Assembly: GCA_001769125.1 (NCBI GenBank)
Contig: MEOG01000035.1
Coordinates: 1-47,444, forward strand
Reading direction: 5' to 3'
DNA: 47,444 nt
Source: Bacteroidetes bacterium GWF2_35_48
GTDB lineage: Bacteria > Bacteroidota > Bacteroidia > Bacteroidales > GWF2-35-48
The notes beneath the pieces are model-generated. The model saw only the letters and a program-made list of their open reading frames with translations. It ran no database searches and was not told where the DNA came from. The translations under genes were made by a program, and so were the position numbers. Within the stretch, counting starts at the first letter, position 1; each line of letters begins with the position of its first letter. This document shows positions 35,332-44,383 of the stretch, in pieces.

Positions 35332-38202
35332 ATGAAATTAATTAATTTTTTAATTCTAACCTGTTTCCTACAGAGCGTTTCATCTTTTGCGCAAAACAAA
35401 ATTAAAGTAACTGAATTTAAATTAGACAATGGTCTTACCGTTTACTTAAACGAAGATCACAGTAAGCCTGAAATTTTTGGCGTTGTGGCTGTAAGAGCCG
35501 GAGCTAAAAACGATCCTGCTGATGCAACAGGTATGGCGCATTACATGGAACACATGCTTTTTAAAGGCACAGAGGAGCTAGGCACCATGAACTGGGAAAA
35601 AGAAAAACCATGGATTGACAAAACCTTTGAACTCTACGACCAGCTTGCCAAAACAAAAGATGAAGCTGAACGGAAAAAAATACAGCTCCAGATAAATGAG
35701 GCATCTCTCAAAGCTAATGAATTCGCTGTTCCCAATGAATTAAGCAATCTTTTGCTTTCTACCGGTGGCACAAAACTCAATGCCAATACGGGCGCTGACA
35801 GAACCGTTTATTTTAATGCATTTCCTTCAAATCAATTGGAACGATGGATTGAAATTTACAGCCACAGGTTCATCAGTCCTGTTTTCAGAGGTTTTCAGTC
35901 GGAACTTGAAGTTGTATATGAAGAAAAAAATCTGTATTCAGACATGTTTCAGTTTTCACTGATTGAGGAATTCAACAAAAGTTTTTTTAAGAAACACCCT
36001 TATGGGCAGCAAAGCATTATTGGTACTATAGATCATTTGAAAAATCCATCGCTGACAAAAATGTATAAATTTTTCAAAGACCATTATGTCGCGAATAATA
36101 TGGCGCTGATACTTTCCGGTGATTTCAATACAGAGTATGTGAAAGTTTTAATTAAAGAAAAATTTGGAAGGCTTAAATCAGGAGAAGTCCCAAAAATGCA
36201 GGAGTTCAAAGAAGAACCTTTCAAGGGTCGTGAACTTATTGAAAAAAGATTGTCGCCGATTCCTTTAATTATTTTAGGATATAGAACTCCGCCTAATGGT
36301 GCGCCCGAAGAACCGGTAATGGATGTTTTATATGGAGTATTGTCGAATCAGAATCAAACAGGATTGCTCGATAAACTTGCCCTTGATGATAAATTACTTG
36401 CTGCAATGATGATTCCCATGTCTAATAACGATTACGGTGCTACTATGGTTTTTGTTATTCCTAAATTATTCGGACAGAAAATGGAAGCTGCTGAAAAATT
36501 GGTAACTGCCGAAATCGAAAAACTCAGCAAAGGCGAATTTGATGATAATCTTATAGAAGCCGTAAAGCTTCAGCTTTATAAAAATTATCAGTATAAACTT
36601 GAATCTTGCCAGCAGAAAGCGCTTCTTCTAACTGAAATGTATTCTGCCAAAATGAATATTAAGGAACTGACTGATTATCCTGATAAAATTAAGAAAGTTA
36701 CAAAACAGGATGTGATGAAAATGGCTTCTTCTTTTTTTGGAAATGATTATCTCGCTTTTCATTCAAAAATGGGATTTCCTAAAAAAGAAAAAATTGAAAA
36801 ACCCGGCTACAAACCAGCCCTTTCTAATATTGAGGCGAAAAGTAATTATGTTAAAAAAATCGAACAGATTCCGGCTAAAGAAACAAGCTTGAATTTTTAT
36901 GATTTCAATAAAGATATTCAAAGTTCTTCGATTAGTGATGGAGCGCAGTTTCATTATGTGAAGAATCCTTTGAATGATATTTTTTCTTTGAAAATAAAAT
37001 ATGGTGTAGGTGAAGAAAAAATTCCCATGTTGAAATATGCTTCAGAAATGATGAATATGGCCGGAACGAAAGATAAATCAGTAAGCGATTTTAAAAGCGA
37101 TTTTGCAAAAATTGGCTGTAGTTATTATTTCTCGTCAGATGATAGTTATTTAACTTTAAATATTGATGGAATTGAAGAAAATTTTAATTCAGCAATTAAT
37201 CTTATCGGTGCATTTTTAAAAGAACCTGTCCTCGAAAAAAATAAACTGAATATATTGGTAAACGGCGAGCGCACGAACAGAAGGATGGAGCGTTCCGAAC
37301 CCGATAATATTGCAACTGCCCTATTCGATTTTGTAAAAAATAAAAATCAGTCCCCTTATCTGAACAGGCTTTCTATGAAGGAAATTACGAAGCTGAATGC
37401 TGATACTTTAATTAAATATTTTAAGTTCGCTTTGAATTACGAATGTGAAATTCATTTCTCCGGAACAACAGATCCCGCAAAAGTAAAAGAAGCGTTAAAA
37501 ACTTCAATGAATTTTACTGCTGCACCCATAAAATCTACATCTCCCGAAGTATTAAAAAATGAAGCATACAATGAGAAAACGGTTTTCTTTGTAAACAATA
37601 AAAAGGCAGTACAAAGCAAAATTTATTTGTATGAAAACGGTCCTTCTTTTTCTCCTGAAATGCAGCCCTACATGGAGGCATTTAACATCTATTTCGGCGG
37701 AGGTTTTTCCGGATTGGTTTTGCAGGAAATTCGTGAATACCGTTCTCTTGCTTATGGCGCCGGTGCAGGCTTTTCAACTCCAGTGAAAAACGGTGTAAAT
37801 ACTTTTTTCAAAGGATATGTGGGAACGCAGGCAGACAAAACGATAGAGGCCATGCAGGTTTTCAATGATCTTATTTCCAAAATGCCCGAAAAACCGGAAC
37901 GAATGGAAATGATTAAACAATATTTATATTTATCATCTTTAACAAACCGACCTTCTTTCCGTGATTTAAGTGAGACGGTAATTAAGTGGAGAAATCTTGG
38001 TTACAATGATGATCCTATGAAGAAAAAATCAGAAGTTTACAAAAGTCTGGAGTTTAAAAATATTGTTTCTTTTTATAATGAAAACTTACAGAAGAAGCCC
38101 CTTGTTTATGCAATTGTAGGAAACAAAAAACGCATCAATATGAAAGAAGTTGCAAAATTCGGAAAGATTATAAAAGTTAAAGAAAAATCATTGTTTAAGT
38201 AA
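35332..38202 (+). CDS. M16-family zinc metallopeptidase, exported
   Basis: The 956-residue product is a pitrilysin/insulinase-type peptidase with a signal peptide ending in SFAQ (about residue 21). The inverted zinc motif HYMEHMLFKG supplies HxxEH, and the distal Glu is in ELEVVYEEKN about 130 residues later. An insertion of about 60 charged residues follows HxxEH. The second half (about 520-956) repeats the fold without the zinc motif, as usual for M16 proteins that form a clam-shell from two halves. It probably degrades peptides in the periplasm. A perfect hairpin lies just after the stop. Confidence 0.92.
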   Translation: MKLINFLILTCFLQSVSSFAQNKIKVTEFKLDNGLTVYLNEDHSKPEIFGVVAVRAGAKNDPADATGMAHYMEHMLFKGTEELGTMNWEKEKPWIDKTFELYDQLAKTKDEAERKKIQLQINEASLKANEFAVPNELSNLLLSTGGTKLNANTGADRTVYFNAFPSNQLERWIEIYSHRFISPVFRGFQSELEVVYEEKNLYSDMFQFSLIEEFNKSFFKKHPYGQQSIIGTIDHLKNPSLTKMYKFFKDHYVANNMALILSGDFNTEYVKVLIKEKFGRLKSGEVPKMQEFKEEPFKGRELIEKRLSPIPLIILGYRTPPNGAPEEPVMDVLYGVLSNQNQTGLLDKLALDDKLLAAMMIPMSNNDYGATMVFVIPKLFGQKMEAAEKLVTAEIEKLSKGEFDDNLIEAVKLQLYKNYQYKLESCQQKALLLTEMYSAKMNIKELTDYPDKIKKVTKQDVMKMASSFFGNDYLAFHSKMGFPKKEKIEKPGYKPALSNIEAKSNYVKKIEQIPAKETSLNFYDFNKDIQSSSISDGAQFHYVKNPLNDIFSLKIKYGVGEEKIPMLKYASEMMNMAGTKDKSVSDFKSDFAKIGCSYYFSSDDSYLTLNIDGIEENFNSAINLIGAFLKEPVLEKNKLNILVNGERTNRRMERSEPDNIATALFDFVKNKNQSPYLNRLSMKEITKLNADTLIKYFKFALNYECEIHFSGTTDPAKVKEALKTSMNFTAAPIKSTSPEVLKNEAYNEKTVFFVNNKKAVQSKIYLYENGPSFSPEMQPYMEAFNIYFGGGFSGLVLQEIREYRSLAYGAGAGFSTPVKNGVNTFFKGYVGTQADKTIEAMQVFNDLISKMPEKPERMEMIKQYLYLSSLTNRPSFRDLSETVIKWRNLGYNDDPMKKKSEVYKSLEFKNIVSFYNENLQKKPLVYAIVGNKKRINMKEVAKFGKIIKVKEKSLFK

Positions 38203-38208
38203 TTGTAA

Positions 38209-38229
38209 ATACGGTGCAATGCACCGTAT
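38209..38229. repeat. Perfect hairpin after the M16 gene
   Basis: ATACGGTGCA and TGCACCGTAT pair around a single A. The GGTGCA/TGCACC core recalls the outer arms of the element at 28828-28971. There is no T-run, so it is not a classical terminator. Confidence 0.75.
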
Positions 38230-38261
38230 CAACATACTTAAACAAATCTAAATAAAAAAAA

Positions 38262-38816
38262 ATGAACCGCGAAGAAGCAATCCAATTATTACACCAACAC
38301 ATCAAAAACGACCGCATGATTGCGCACAGCCTCGCCTCTGAAGTTGTAATGAAAGCGCTTGCCAGACATCTCGGATACGATGAAGAAAAGTGGGGATTAG
38401 CAGGATTGTTGCACGATCTGGATGTTGAAATAACCAATGCAGACCTGAATATCCACGGGCTGGAAACAGAAAAAATTCTCAAAGAAAATAATGTAGACCC
38501 CGAAATTGTGGATGCAATAAAAATGCACAATACACAGCCACATGGTATTCCAAGAAGTACTATTTTTCATCATGCGCTGGCAGCAGGAGAAACCATAACA
38601 GGTTTGATAATGGCAACAACATTTGTGTATCCCGATAAAAAAATTGCCGGTGTAAAATCCAAATCTGTTACCAAAAGAATGAAAGAAAAAGCATTTGCCG
38701 CATCGGTAAGCAGAGAGCACATTCTCGAATGTGAGAAAATAGGAATTCCTTTAGACCTGTTTGCCGAAATCTCTGTAAACGCAATGAAGGAAATTGCGGA
38801 GGAGATTGGGTTGTGA
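38262..38816 (+). CDS. HD-domain hydrolase (COG2316-like)
   Basis: The 184-residue cytoplasmic protein has a single HD domain: His22 (MIAHSLAS), His51-Asp52 (GLLHDLDVE) and a later His pair region (MHNTQPHG). The pattern fits small HD-superfamily phosphohydrolases conserved in bacteria. The substrate is unknown; nucleotides are the usual class. It starts 59 bases after the M16 gene, behind the GGTGCA hairpin, and may be read through from it. Confidence 0.85.
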   Translation: MNREEAIQLLHQHIKNDRMIAHSLASEVVMKALARHLGYDEEKWGLAGLLHDLDVEITNADLNIHGLETEKILKENNVDPEIVDAIKMHNTQPHGIPRSTIFHHALAAGETITGLIMATTFVYPDKKIAGVKSKSVTKRMKEKAFAASVSREHILECEKIGIPLDLFAEISVNAMKEIAEEIGL

Positions 38817-38821
38817 TTGAC

Positions 38822-38851
38822 CCGCTGACTGAGCGGAGTCGAAGTCAGCGG
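38822..38851. repeat. Hairpin carrying the TGAGC-GTCGAAG repeat
   Basis: CCGCTGACT (38822-38830) pairs with AGTCAGCGG (38843-38851). The loop GAGCGGAGTCGA is a member of the dispersed TTGAGC-GYCGAA family. The arm CCGCTGACT also appears at the left end of the 30307 element. Confidence 0.75.
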
Positions 38852-38881
38852 AAGTCAGGGATTCTTGTTTTATCATAAATT

Positions 38882-39025
38882 AGTGTCTGTCCATATAGTA
38901 AGTGTTTAGTTCAGAATGTTCGAGAGCGAGGCTTTCGTAGGATTGAAAATCAGGGAGTTTACTTGGGTAAGCGACCGTTTTCAATTCAAGAGTAACGAAG
39001 CTATCGGACATTATGGACAAACACT
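38882..39025. repeat. 144-bp MITE-like palindromic element
   Basis: Terminal inverted repeats AGTGTCTGTCCATA (38882-38895) and TATGGACAAACACT (39012-39025) differ at one base. Inside, TTTCGTAGGATTGAAAA and TTTTCAATTCAAGAGTAACGAAG also face each other, so most of the element can fold on itself. No reading frame. No matching transposase is seen in the window. Confidence 0.7.
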
Positions 39026-39109
39026 GATTAAGAATCCTTTTTCAACAACACCATACAACTATTTTATCCGGATTTTTGTCTTATAAAAAAAACACAAATC
39101 TTAAAGCTT

Positions 39110-41164
39110 ATGAAATCAATATCCGCTATTTTATTATTATTATCATTTTATACGCTAAAAGCGCAAGTAACAGCATCATTTACTCCATCTGTTACGGAGG
39201 GGTGTGGCAGTATTCCTATTGTTAGTTTTACGAATACTTCAACAGGAAGCAATTTAAGTTATTTGTGGGATTTTGGTAATGGAAATACATCTGTTCTGCA
39301 AAACCCTTCTGCAGGTTTTATGACAGTTGGAAATTTTATTGTTGTTCTTACAGTAACAGATGGTGTAGAAACAGATTCAGCTTCAACAATAATTACAGTC
39401 TATTCAAACCCGACTTCAGATTTTGTTGCTCCTGTAACTTGTGGGTCTATACCACCTGGAATAATAAACTGGGCTACGATGACATATACGGGCAGTTCTC
39501 AATCTGGAGCAACATTTTTATGGAATCTTTCAGGAAATCCAGAGCCTTCAAATACTTTTACAACTCCGGGCCCTTGGAGCGTTTATTACAATGATGTTGC
39601 TGTACCTACCTATTACAATATTACTTTAACTGTTACAAATCCTAACGGATGTACTTTTACAAATATTGATTCAATTCTGGTCAGCCCTTCAACAGATCAG
39701 AATTGTTGTATTATGCCAAATGCAAATGCAGGACCCGATCAAACAGTTTGCGGAAATACTGTCCAAATGAATGCTACTGCTCCCGGTGTTAATGAAACAG
39801 GATATTGGAGTATGCCATCTGGAACCATGTTTGCCCCTAATCAAATTTTCCCAACAGCTTATATTGTTGTCCCACCGTTTACTTCTATTCAGACGTATGA
39901 GTTTTGGTGGCACATTCTAAATGGTACTTGTCACGATTCGGATAATGTAGTGATTACTTTTTTTCCTGCACCAACTGGTCTTGTAAATGCTGGATGTGAC
40001 CAATTAGTATGTGGTTTATCTTATGAATTGGTTGGTGTTTTACAAGATACTTTAGGTTCAGTTATCTGGAGTACAAATAATTCTTATATAACTATTGCTG
40101 AACCTGATTCTTTAACAACAATGGTCTCTCTTGATCCCAATTCAATTTTTTTTGTTGATTCGGCATTTGAACATGTTTCTTTTTTCTGTTCATTCATAGA
40201 TTCAAACTGTGTGAGTTCTGATGAAGTTATTATAACATTTCAGCAGTTGTTACAGATACAGGGTACTGTCAGCGGGACAAGCCTTCCCTCGACACTCATT
40301 GCTAATATTTATAATGCGAACATGCAGGGAAATTTTTTTCCTATTGAAAGCAGCCCTGTTATTGGGGGTAATTTCCAATTTTCAATGATTGACGGAGATT
40401 ATATCATTCAGATATCAGATACTTTGAGCAACAGTAATATTTTAATAACTTATTATGGCAATACCGCTCAATGGCAAAATGCCGACACCTTGCATGTCGT
40501 TTGCGGAAATACATATAATGTTGCTGTGAATATGCTTGAATTTCCTTTATTAACCCCGGGCTTCGGACAGATTTCAGGAACGATAAATTATGAAACTGAA
40601 AGCAAACTCATCGGCGAACCTGTACCGGAAGCCAATGTTTACTTACAGGTTGAACCTATAGATGAAATTCTTGCACAAACGGTTACTGATATTAACGGCT
40701 TTTATTCTTTCGATAGTATTCCCGATGGTTCGTACTCTGTGATGGTTGAAATTCCCATGATACCTCAGCAAACAACGTATTATATTGATGTTACTCCTTC
40801 CCAATATATATTTACGGATTTTAATTTTATTGTAGATACAAGTTCTTCTAAAAATTTTGGATACGGAATATGGGCAAGCAATTTGAATTCTGTAACTGAA
40901 TTCAGTGCCGATAATTTATTGCAAATTTCAATGTATCCCAATCCGGTCAGCGATGTGTTAAATGTTTCTGTTCAGAACAAAAATGCAGATTTATTACAGC
41001 TTGTATTATATGATATTTCCGGAAGAATAATTGAACATAAAATTTCAGATACTTCAAAATCTTTGAACAATGTTTTCATGTTTGATAATTTACACTCCGG
41101 TATGTATCTCCTGAAATTTGAAACGACAAAGGGTGTTGTTGTGAAGAAAATTGTTGTGGAGTAA
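39110..41164 (+). CDS. Surface or secreted PKD-domain protein with T9SS sorting signal
   Basis: The 684-residue product has a signal peptide (MKSISAILLLLSFYTLKAQ). A PKD domain follows (about 20-95: VSFTNTSTGSNLSYLWDFGNG). Next come further Ig-like/PKD-like repeats with Cys pairs, and a carboxypeptidase-regulatory-like domain (about 485-570: GEPVPEANVYL, TDINGFYSFDSIPDGSY). The C-terminus is a type IX secretion (Por) sorting domain (about 605-684: MYPNPVSDVLNVSV, LYDISGRII, SGMYLLKFE, VKKIVVE). It is an adhesive or structural surface protein with no catalytic domain visible. Its terminator is shared with the convergent gene. Confidence 0.88.
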   Translation: MKSISAILLLLSFYTLKAQVTASFTPSVTEGCGSIPIVSFTNTSTGSNLSYLWDFGNGNTSVLQNPSAGFMTVGNFIVVLTVTDGVETDSASTIITVYSNPTSDFVAPVTCGSIPPGIINWATMTYTGSSQSGATFLWNLSGNPEPSNTFTTPGPWSVYYNDVAVPTYYNITLTVTNPNGCTFTNIDSILVSPSTDQNCCIMPNANAGPDQTVCGNTVQMNATAPGVNETGYWSMPSGTMFAPNQIFPTAYIVVPPFTSIQTYEFWWHILNGTCHDSDNVVITFFPAPTGLVNAGCDQLVCGLSYELVGVLQDTLGSVIWSTNNSYITIAEPDSLTTMVSLDPNSIFFVDSAFEHVSFFCSFIDSNCVSSDEVIITFQQLLQIQGTVSGTSLPSTLIANIYNANMQGNFFPIESSPVIGGNFQFSMIDGDYIIQISDTLSNSNILITYYGNTAQWQNADTLHVVCGNTYNVAVNMLEFPLLTPGFGQISGTINYETESKLIGEPVPEANVYLQVEPIDEILAQTVTDINGFYSFDSIPDGSYSVMVEIPMIPQQTTYYIDVTPSQYIFTDFNFIVDTSSSKNFGYGIWASNLNSVTEFSADNLLQISMYPNPVSDVLNVSVQNKNADLLQLVLYDISGRIIEHKISDTSKSLNNVFMFDNLHSGMYLLKFETTKGVVVKKIVVE

Positions 41165-41168
41165 AAAA

Positions 41169-41204
41169 AAAAAAACTCAAACCGAATAGATTTGAGTTTT
41201 TTTT
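41169..41204. terminator. Bidirectional terminator between convergent genes
   Basis: AAAAACTCAAA pairs with TTTGAGTTTTT around CCGAATAGA. An A-run before and a T-run after let it work for both the PKD gene and the minus-strand SiaC-like gene. Confidence 0.88.
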
Positions 41205-41222
41205 ATTTTATAAATTGAAAAA

Positions 41223-41603
41223 TTAATCTCTGAAAGGTACCATTTTAAAGGGAACACTTAATGAGGATGAATATTCTTCACCAATTTCCAGCAGGTCTTC
41301 ATTGTCAATTTCATAAAACCAGCTTATTTGAACCTTGTGTCCTTCTTTGTATATGGCTTCAAATTTTCTGAAAACATCTACTAAACATTTAGACGAACTT
41401 GTATTAAAATATTCAAGGTTGATTTTAACATCAGTAAATACATGGGGCGTTTTCACGTATTCATCGAGCCATGAGAAAATGGGTCTGTAAAAACCTATGG
41501 AGTCCTCAGGGATTGATCTGCCGGATAATTCAAATTTACCTGTTTCAATATTAAAATCAACAAGCGGTGTTTTTTCAGTTTTCTTTTTCAATAAAGATTC
41601 CAT
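41223..41603 (-). CDS. SiaC-like regulatory phosphoprotein (DUF1987)
   Basis: A 126-residue protein of the DUF1987 family, whose characterised member SiaC is controlled by phosphorylation on a threonine. The conserved stretch INLEYFNTSSSKCLVDVFRK contains Thr68 in NTSSSK, the family phosphosite region. The usual partners, a SiaB-type kinase and a PP2C phosphatase, are not adjacent, so it is an orphan copy here. A candidate promoter lies directly upstream. Confidence 0.85.
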   Translation of the reverse strand: MESLLKKKTEKTPLVDFNIETGKFELSGRSIPEDSIGFYRPIFSWLDEYVKTPHVFTDVKINLEYFNTSSSKCLVDVFRKFEAIYKEGHKVQISWFYEIDNEDLLEIGEEYSSSLSVPFKMVPFRD

Positions 41604-41629
41604 GACTATTTTTTTAAATATTTATGATA

Positions 41630-41661
41630 CAAAAATATTAATAAAAAATTAATAATTACAA
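41630..41661 (-). promoter_or_regulatory. Candidate promoter of the SiaC-like gene
   Basis: On the minus strand, TTG at 41661-41659, then 21 bases, then TATTTTTG at 41637-41630. The ATG follows 26 bases later. Confidence 0.5.
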
Positions 41662-41770
41662 TTTGTGAATAAATTTTATAATTTTTATCGGATTAGAGAG
41701 ATAGCGATTAGTTTTTTTGCTAATATCTGAAAGATCGTTATTTTTGAAAATATTCGCACGTATACCAAGC

Positions 41771-41902
41771 CCGGTCATTATTGCCGTGGCGATTGCGCTT
41801 TTGAAAAACCCTTGAGGTCTCCCTTGGATAGGCGCAATGAGGCATGTATAGCAAGGCGGGATCTCAAGGGTTTATGCGTTGAGAAAATGACCGATAAGAG
41901 TA
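41771..41902. repeat. Dispersed element, copy 2, with nested inverted repeats
   Basis: Outer arms CGGTCATT (41772-41779) and AATGACCG (41886-41893) face each other. Inner arms AAACCCTTGAGGTCTCCCTTG and CAAGGCGGGATCTCAAGGG face each other with mismatches. Blocks 41814-41842 and 41886-41902 match the element at 34224-34298. It fills most of the 351-base gap 41604-41954. Confidence 0.65.
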
Positions 41903-41954
41903 TAAATGCTCCCTGAGTAAATTTTAAATCAATAATTGTTATAATTGTAAAACA

Positions 41955-42740
41955 ATGAATGAAGTCTTAACATTAACCCTCGTACAGTCTGCTCTTGATT
42001 GGGAAAATTCCCAGTCAAATATAGATTTTTTTCAAAGCGTTATAATGGATATTAAAGAAGCAACAGATTTGATAATTCTTCCGGAAATGTTCACAACAGG
42101 ATTTTCAATGCGGGCAAGGGAGCTTGCAGAATTGCCTGATGGATTAAGTTTTAAATGGATGCAAAATATTGCAAATGAAAAGCAGTCTGCTGTTTGTGGC
42201 TCTGTTATTGTTAAGGAAGGCGATCGGTTTTATAACAGATTTATGTTTGTGAAACCCGATGGAACTTTTTCTTATTACGATAAGCGGCATTTGTTTCGTC
42301 TCGCGGGCGAAAATGAGCGTTTTACATCAGGAAGCAGACGTGTTGTTGTTGAATGGAAAGGATGGAGAATTCTTCCGTTGATTTGTTATGATCTGCGTTT
42401 TCCCGTGTGGAGCAGAAACCGTAATGATTATGATTTAATAATCAATGTTGCCAATTGGCCTGCTGTTCGTTCTGATACATGGAAAACACTTTTAAAAGCA
42501 AGGGCTATCGAAAATCAGTCTTTTATTGTTGGTGTAAACAGAATAGGCACTGATGGCATGGGGTATAAATATTCCGGAGATTCGGGTTTGTATTCGCCCT
42601 ATGGTGTTGAACTTTCAGAAATAAAACCCGACAATCAGGAAGTGCTTACAATAAAAATATCAAAAAAAGATTTGCAAGATTGTCGCAACAAATATCCTTT
42701 TTTTAAAGATGCTGATGATTTTGAAATATCAGGATTATAG
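41955..42740 (+). CDS. Omega-amidase-like carbon-nitrogen hydrolase (YafV/NIT2 type)
   Basis: The 261-residue cytoplasmic protein is a nitrilase-superfamily amidase. The catalytic triad is Glu44 (ILPEMFTTGF), Lys110 (YYDKRHLF) and Cys144 (LICYDLRFP). The motif pattern fits the YafV/omega-amidase branch, which hydrolyses alpha-ketoglutaramate and related ketoacid amides formed by glutamine transaminases. An aminotransferase gene lies 308 bases downstream, consistent with that pairing. Nothing in the sequence fixes the exact substrate. Confidence 0.88.
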   Translation: MNEVLTLTLVQSALDWENSQSNIDFFQSVIMDIKEATDLIILPEMFTTGFSMRARELAELPDGLSFKWMQNIANEKQSAVCGSVIVKEGDRFYNRFMFVKPDGTFSYYDKRHLFRLAGENERFTSGSRRVVVEWKGWRILPLICYDLRFPVWSRNRNDYDLIINVANWPAVRSDTWKTLLKARAIENQSFIVGVNRIGTDGMGYKYSGDSGLYSPYGVELSEIKPDNQEVLTIKISKKDLQDCRNKYPFFKDADDFEISGL

Positions 42741-42748
42741 ACTTGTAC

Positions 42749-42867
42749 AGACGTTGCACGTCTCACACTTGCTCAACGCCTACCCGCAACAATTCTAACA
42801 TGCAAACCACTTCCAATTACCAAATACGCACTGGCTCGGCTTGTACAGACGTTGCACTGCAACGTCT
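42749..42867. repeat. Pair of AGACGTTGCA hairpins
   Basis: AGACGT-TGC-ACGTCT (42749-42763) and AGACGTTGCA-C-TGCAACGTCT (42847-42867). Both are preceded by CTTGTAC, so they are two copies of one hairpin repeat about 98 bases apart. They lie in the 308-base gap 42741-43048, which also holds a TTGAGC repeat at 42922-42938. Confidence 0.75.
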
Positions 42868-42995
42868 TACACCCGCTTATTACCGCTTACACACAACATT
42901 TCCAACCTGCAACCTGATAAGTTGAGCGAAGCCGAAACTTGTAACTTTCTTTTCCCCAAATTCCTTCCAATATGTTATATAAAATCTTTGCAAAC

Positions 42996-43026
42996 TTTGT
43001 TCTGATAAAAACTTTGTCTATTATTG
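42996..43026 (+). promoter_or_regulatory. Candidate promoter of the aminotransferase gene
   Basis: TTTG at 42996-42999, 19 bases, then TATTATTG (one mismatch to TAnnTTTG) at 43019-43026, with the ATG 22 bases on. Confidence 0.4.
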
Positions 43027-43048
43027 CAATATATCAAAAATTACAGAT

Positions 43049-44383
43049 ATGGGAAAGATTGATTTATCTACAAAACAAACACCAATTGACTACAAAACAG
43101 TAACAGAAAAAATAGAAGCTTCCGGTATTGCCAATATTGGAAAAGCCACCATTCGTGAACTTGTTAGGCTGGTAAACCAAATTGAGGGTGCGACCGGAAA
43201 GAAATTTGTAAGGATGGAAATGGGCGTGCCGGGGCTGAAACCACCACAAATCGGTATTGATGCTGAAATTAAATCATTGCAGGAAGGTGCTGCGGCCAAG
43301 TATGTTTTAATAGACGGTATTCCTGAATTGAAAAAAGAAGCCTCACGCTTTGTGAAATTATTCATGGATATTGACGTAGATGCTGAATGTTGCGTTCCTA
43401 CTGTTGGTTCCATGCAGGGTTCGTTTGCAGCTTTCATGCTTATGGGAAAATACATGAAGGGAAAAGACACAACCCTGTTTATTGATCCCGGTTTTCCTGT
43501 TCAGAAACAGCAGCACCACGCATTGGGAATAAAGTATGAAACATTTGATGTTTATGATTACAGGGGATCAAAACTGAAAGAAAAACTGGAATCATATCTT
43601 GTTAAGGGTAATATTTCATGCATTGTTTACTCAAATCCTAACAACCCTGCATGGGTTTGTTTTAATGATGATGAACTGAAAATTATAGGCGATCTGGCGA
43701 ACAAATATGATATTACAGTAGTTGAAGACCTTGCTTATTTCGGAATGGATTTCCGAAAAGACCTCTCAAAGCCCGGATTGCCACCTTATCAGCCAACAGT
43801 TGCAAAATATACGGATAATTATTTCTTAATGATTTCCAGTTCTAAAATTTTCAGCTATGCAGGGCAAAGAATAGGACTTGCTGTTATTTCCAATAAATTG
43901 TATAATCGTTGTTTTCCCGGTTTAACAGAAAACTTTAAAACAGAAAAATTCGGTTATGCTTTTGTATACCGCGTTCTTTATTCGCTGACAGCAGGAACGG
44001 CTCATTCTGCTCAATACGGGTTAACATCCATGTTAAAGGCAGTAAATGATGGTTCGTATAATTTTGTTGAAGCTACCAGAGAATATGGAGAGAAAGCTAA
44101 AATCATGAAAAAATTTTTTACGGATAACGGCTTTACTATTGTATACGATAAAGACATTGATCAGCCTCTTGCCGATGGTTTTTATTTTACTTTTGCGTAT
44201 CCCGGATTTACTGGCGAAGAATTGCTTGAACAACTTTTGTATTATGGTATCAGTGCTATTTCTCTTTCTATTACAGGAAGCGACCGGGTTGAAGGAATCA
44301 GAGCTTGTGTTTCTCTTGTTATGAGAAGCCAGTTTGAAGACCTCGAACTACGCCTGAAATTATTTCACGAACATCATAAATAA
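43049..44383 (+). CDS. PLP-dependent aminotransferase, class I/II (fold type I)
   Basis: The 444-residue cytoplasmic enzyme transfers an amino group between an amino acid and a 2-oxo acid. Visible landmarks are MGVPGLKPP (58-66), YSNPNNPAWV (194-203), VVEDLAYFG (224-232, with the PLP-ring Asp227 and Tyr230) and SSSKIFSYAGQRIG (263-276), where Lys266 forms the Schiff base. The C-terminal substrate Arg is probably in EGIRACVSL. Substrate preference cannot be read. It sits between an omega-amidase-like gene and a tryptophanase-like fusion on the same strand, so a role in amino acid catabolism is likely. Confidence 0.88.
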   Translation: MGKIDLSTKQTPIDYKTVTEKIEASGIANIGKATIRELVRLVNQIEGATGKKFVRMEMGVPGLKPPQIGIDAEIKSLQEGAAAKYVLIDGIPELKKEASRFVKLFMDIDVDAECCVPTVGSMQGSFAAFMLMGKYMKGKDTTLFIDPGFPVQKQQHHALGIKYETFDVYDYRGSKLKEKLESYLVKGNISCIVYSNPNNPAWVCFNDDELKIIGDLANKYDITVVEDLAYFGMDFRKDLSKPGLPPYQPTVAKYTDNYFLMISSSKIFSYAGQRIGLAVISNKLYNRCFPGLTENFKTEKFGYAFVYRVLYSLTAGTAHSAQYGLTSMLKAVNDGSYNFVEATREYGEKAKIMKKFFTDNGFTIVYDKDIDQPLADGFYFTFAYPGFTGEELLEQLLYYGISAISLSITGSDRVEGIRACVSLVMRSQFEDLELRLKLFHEHHK

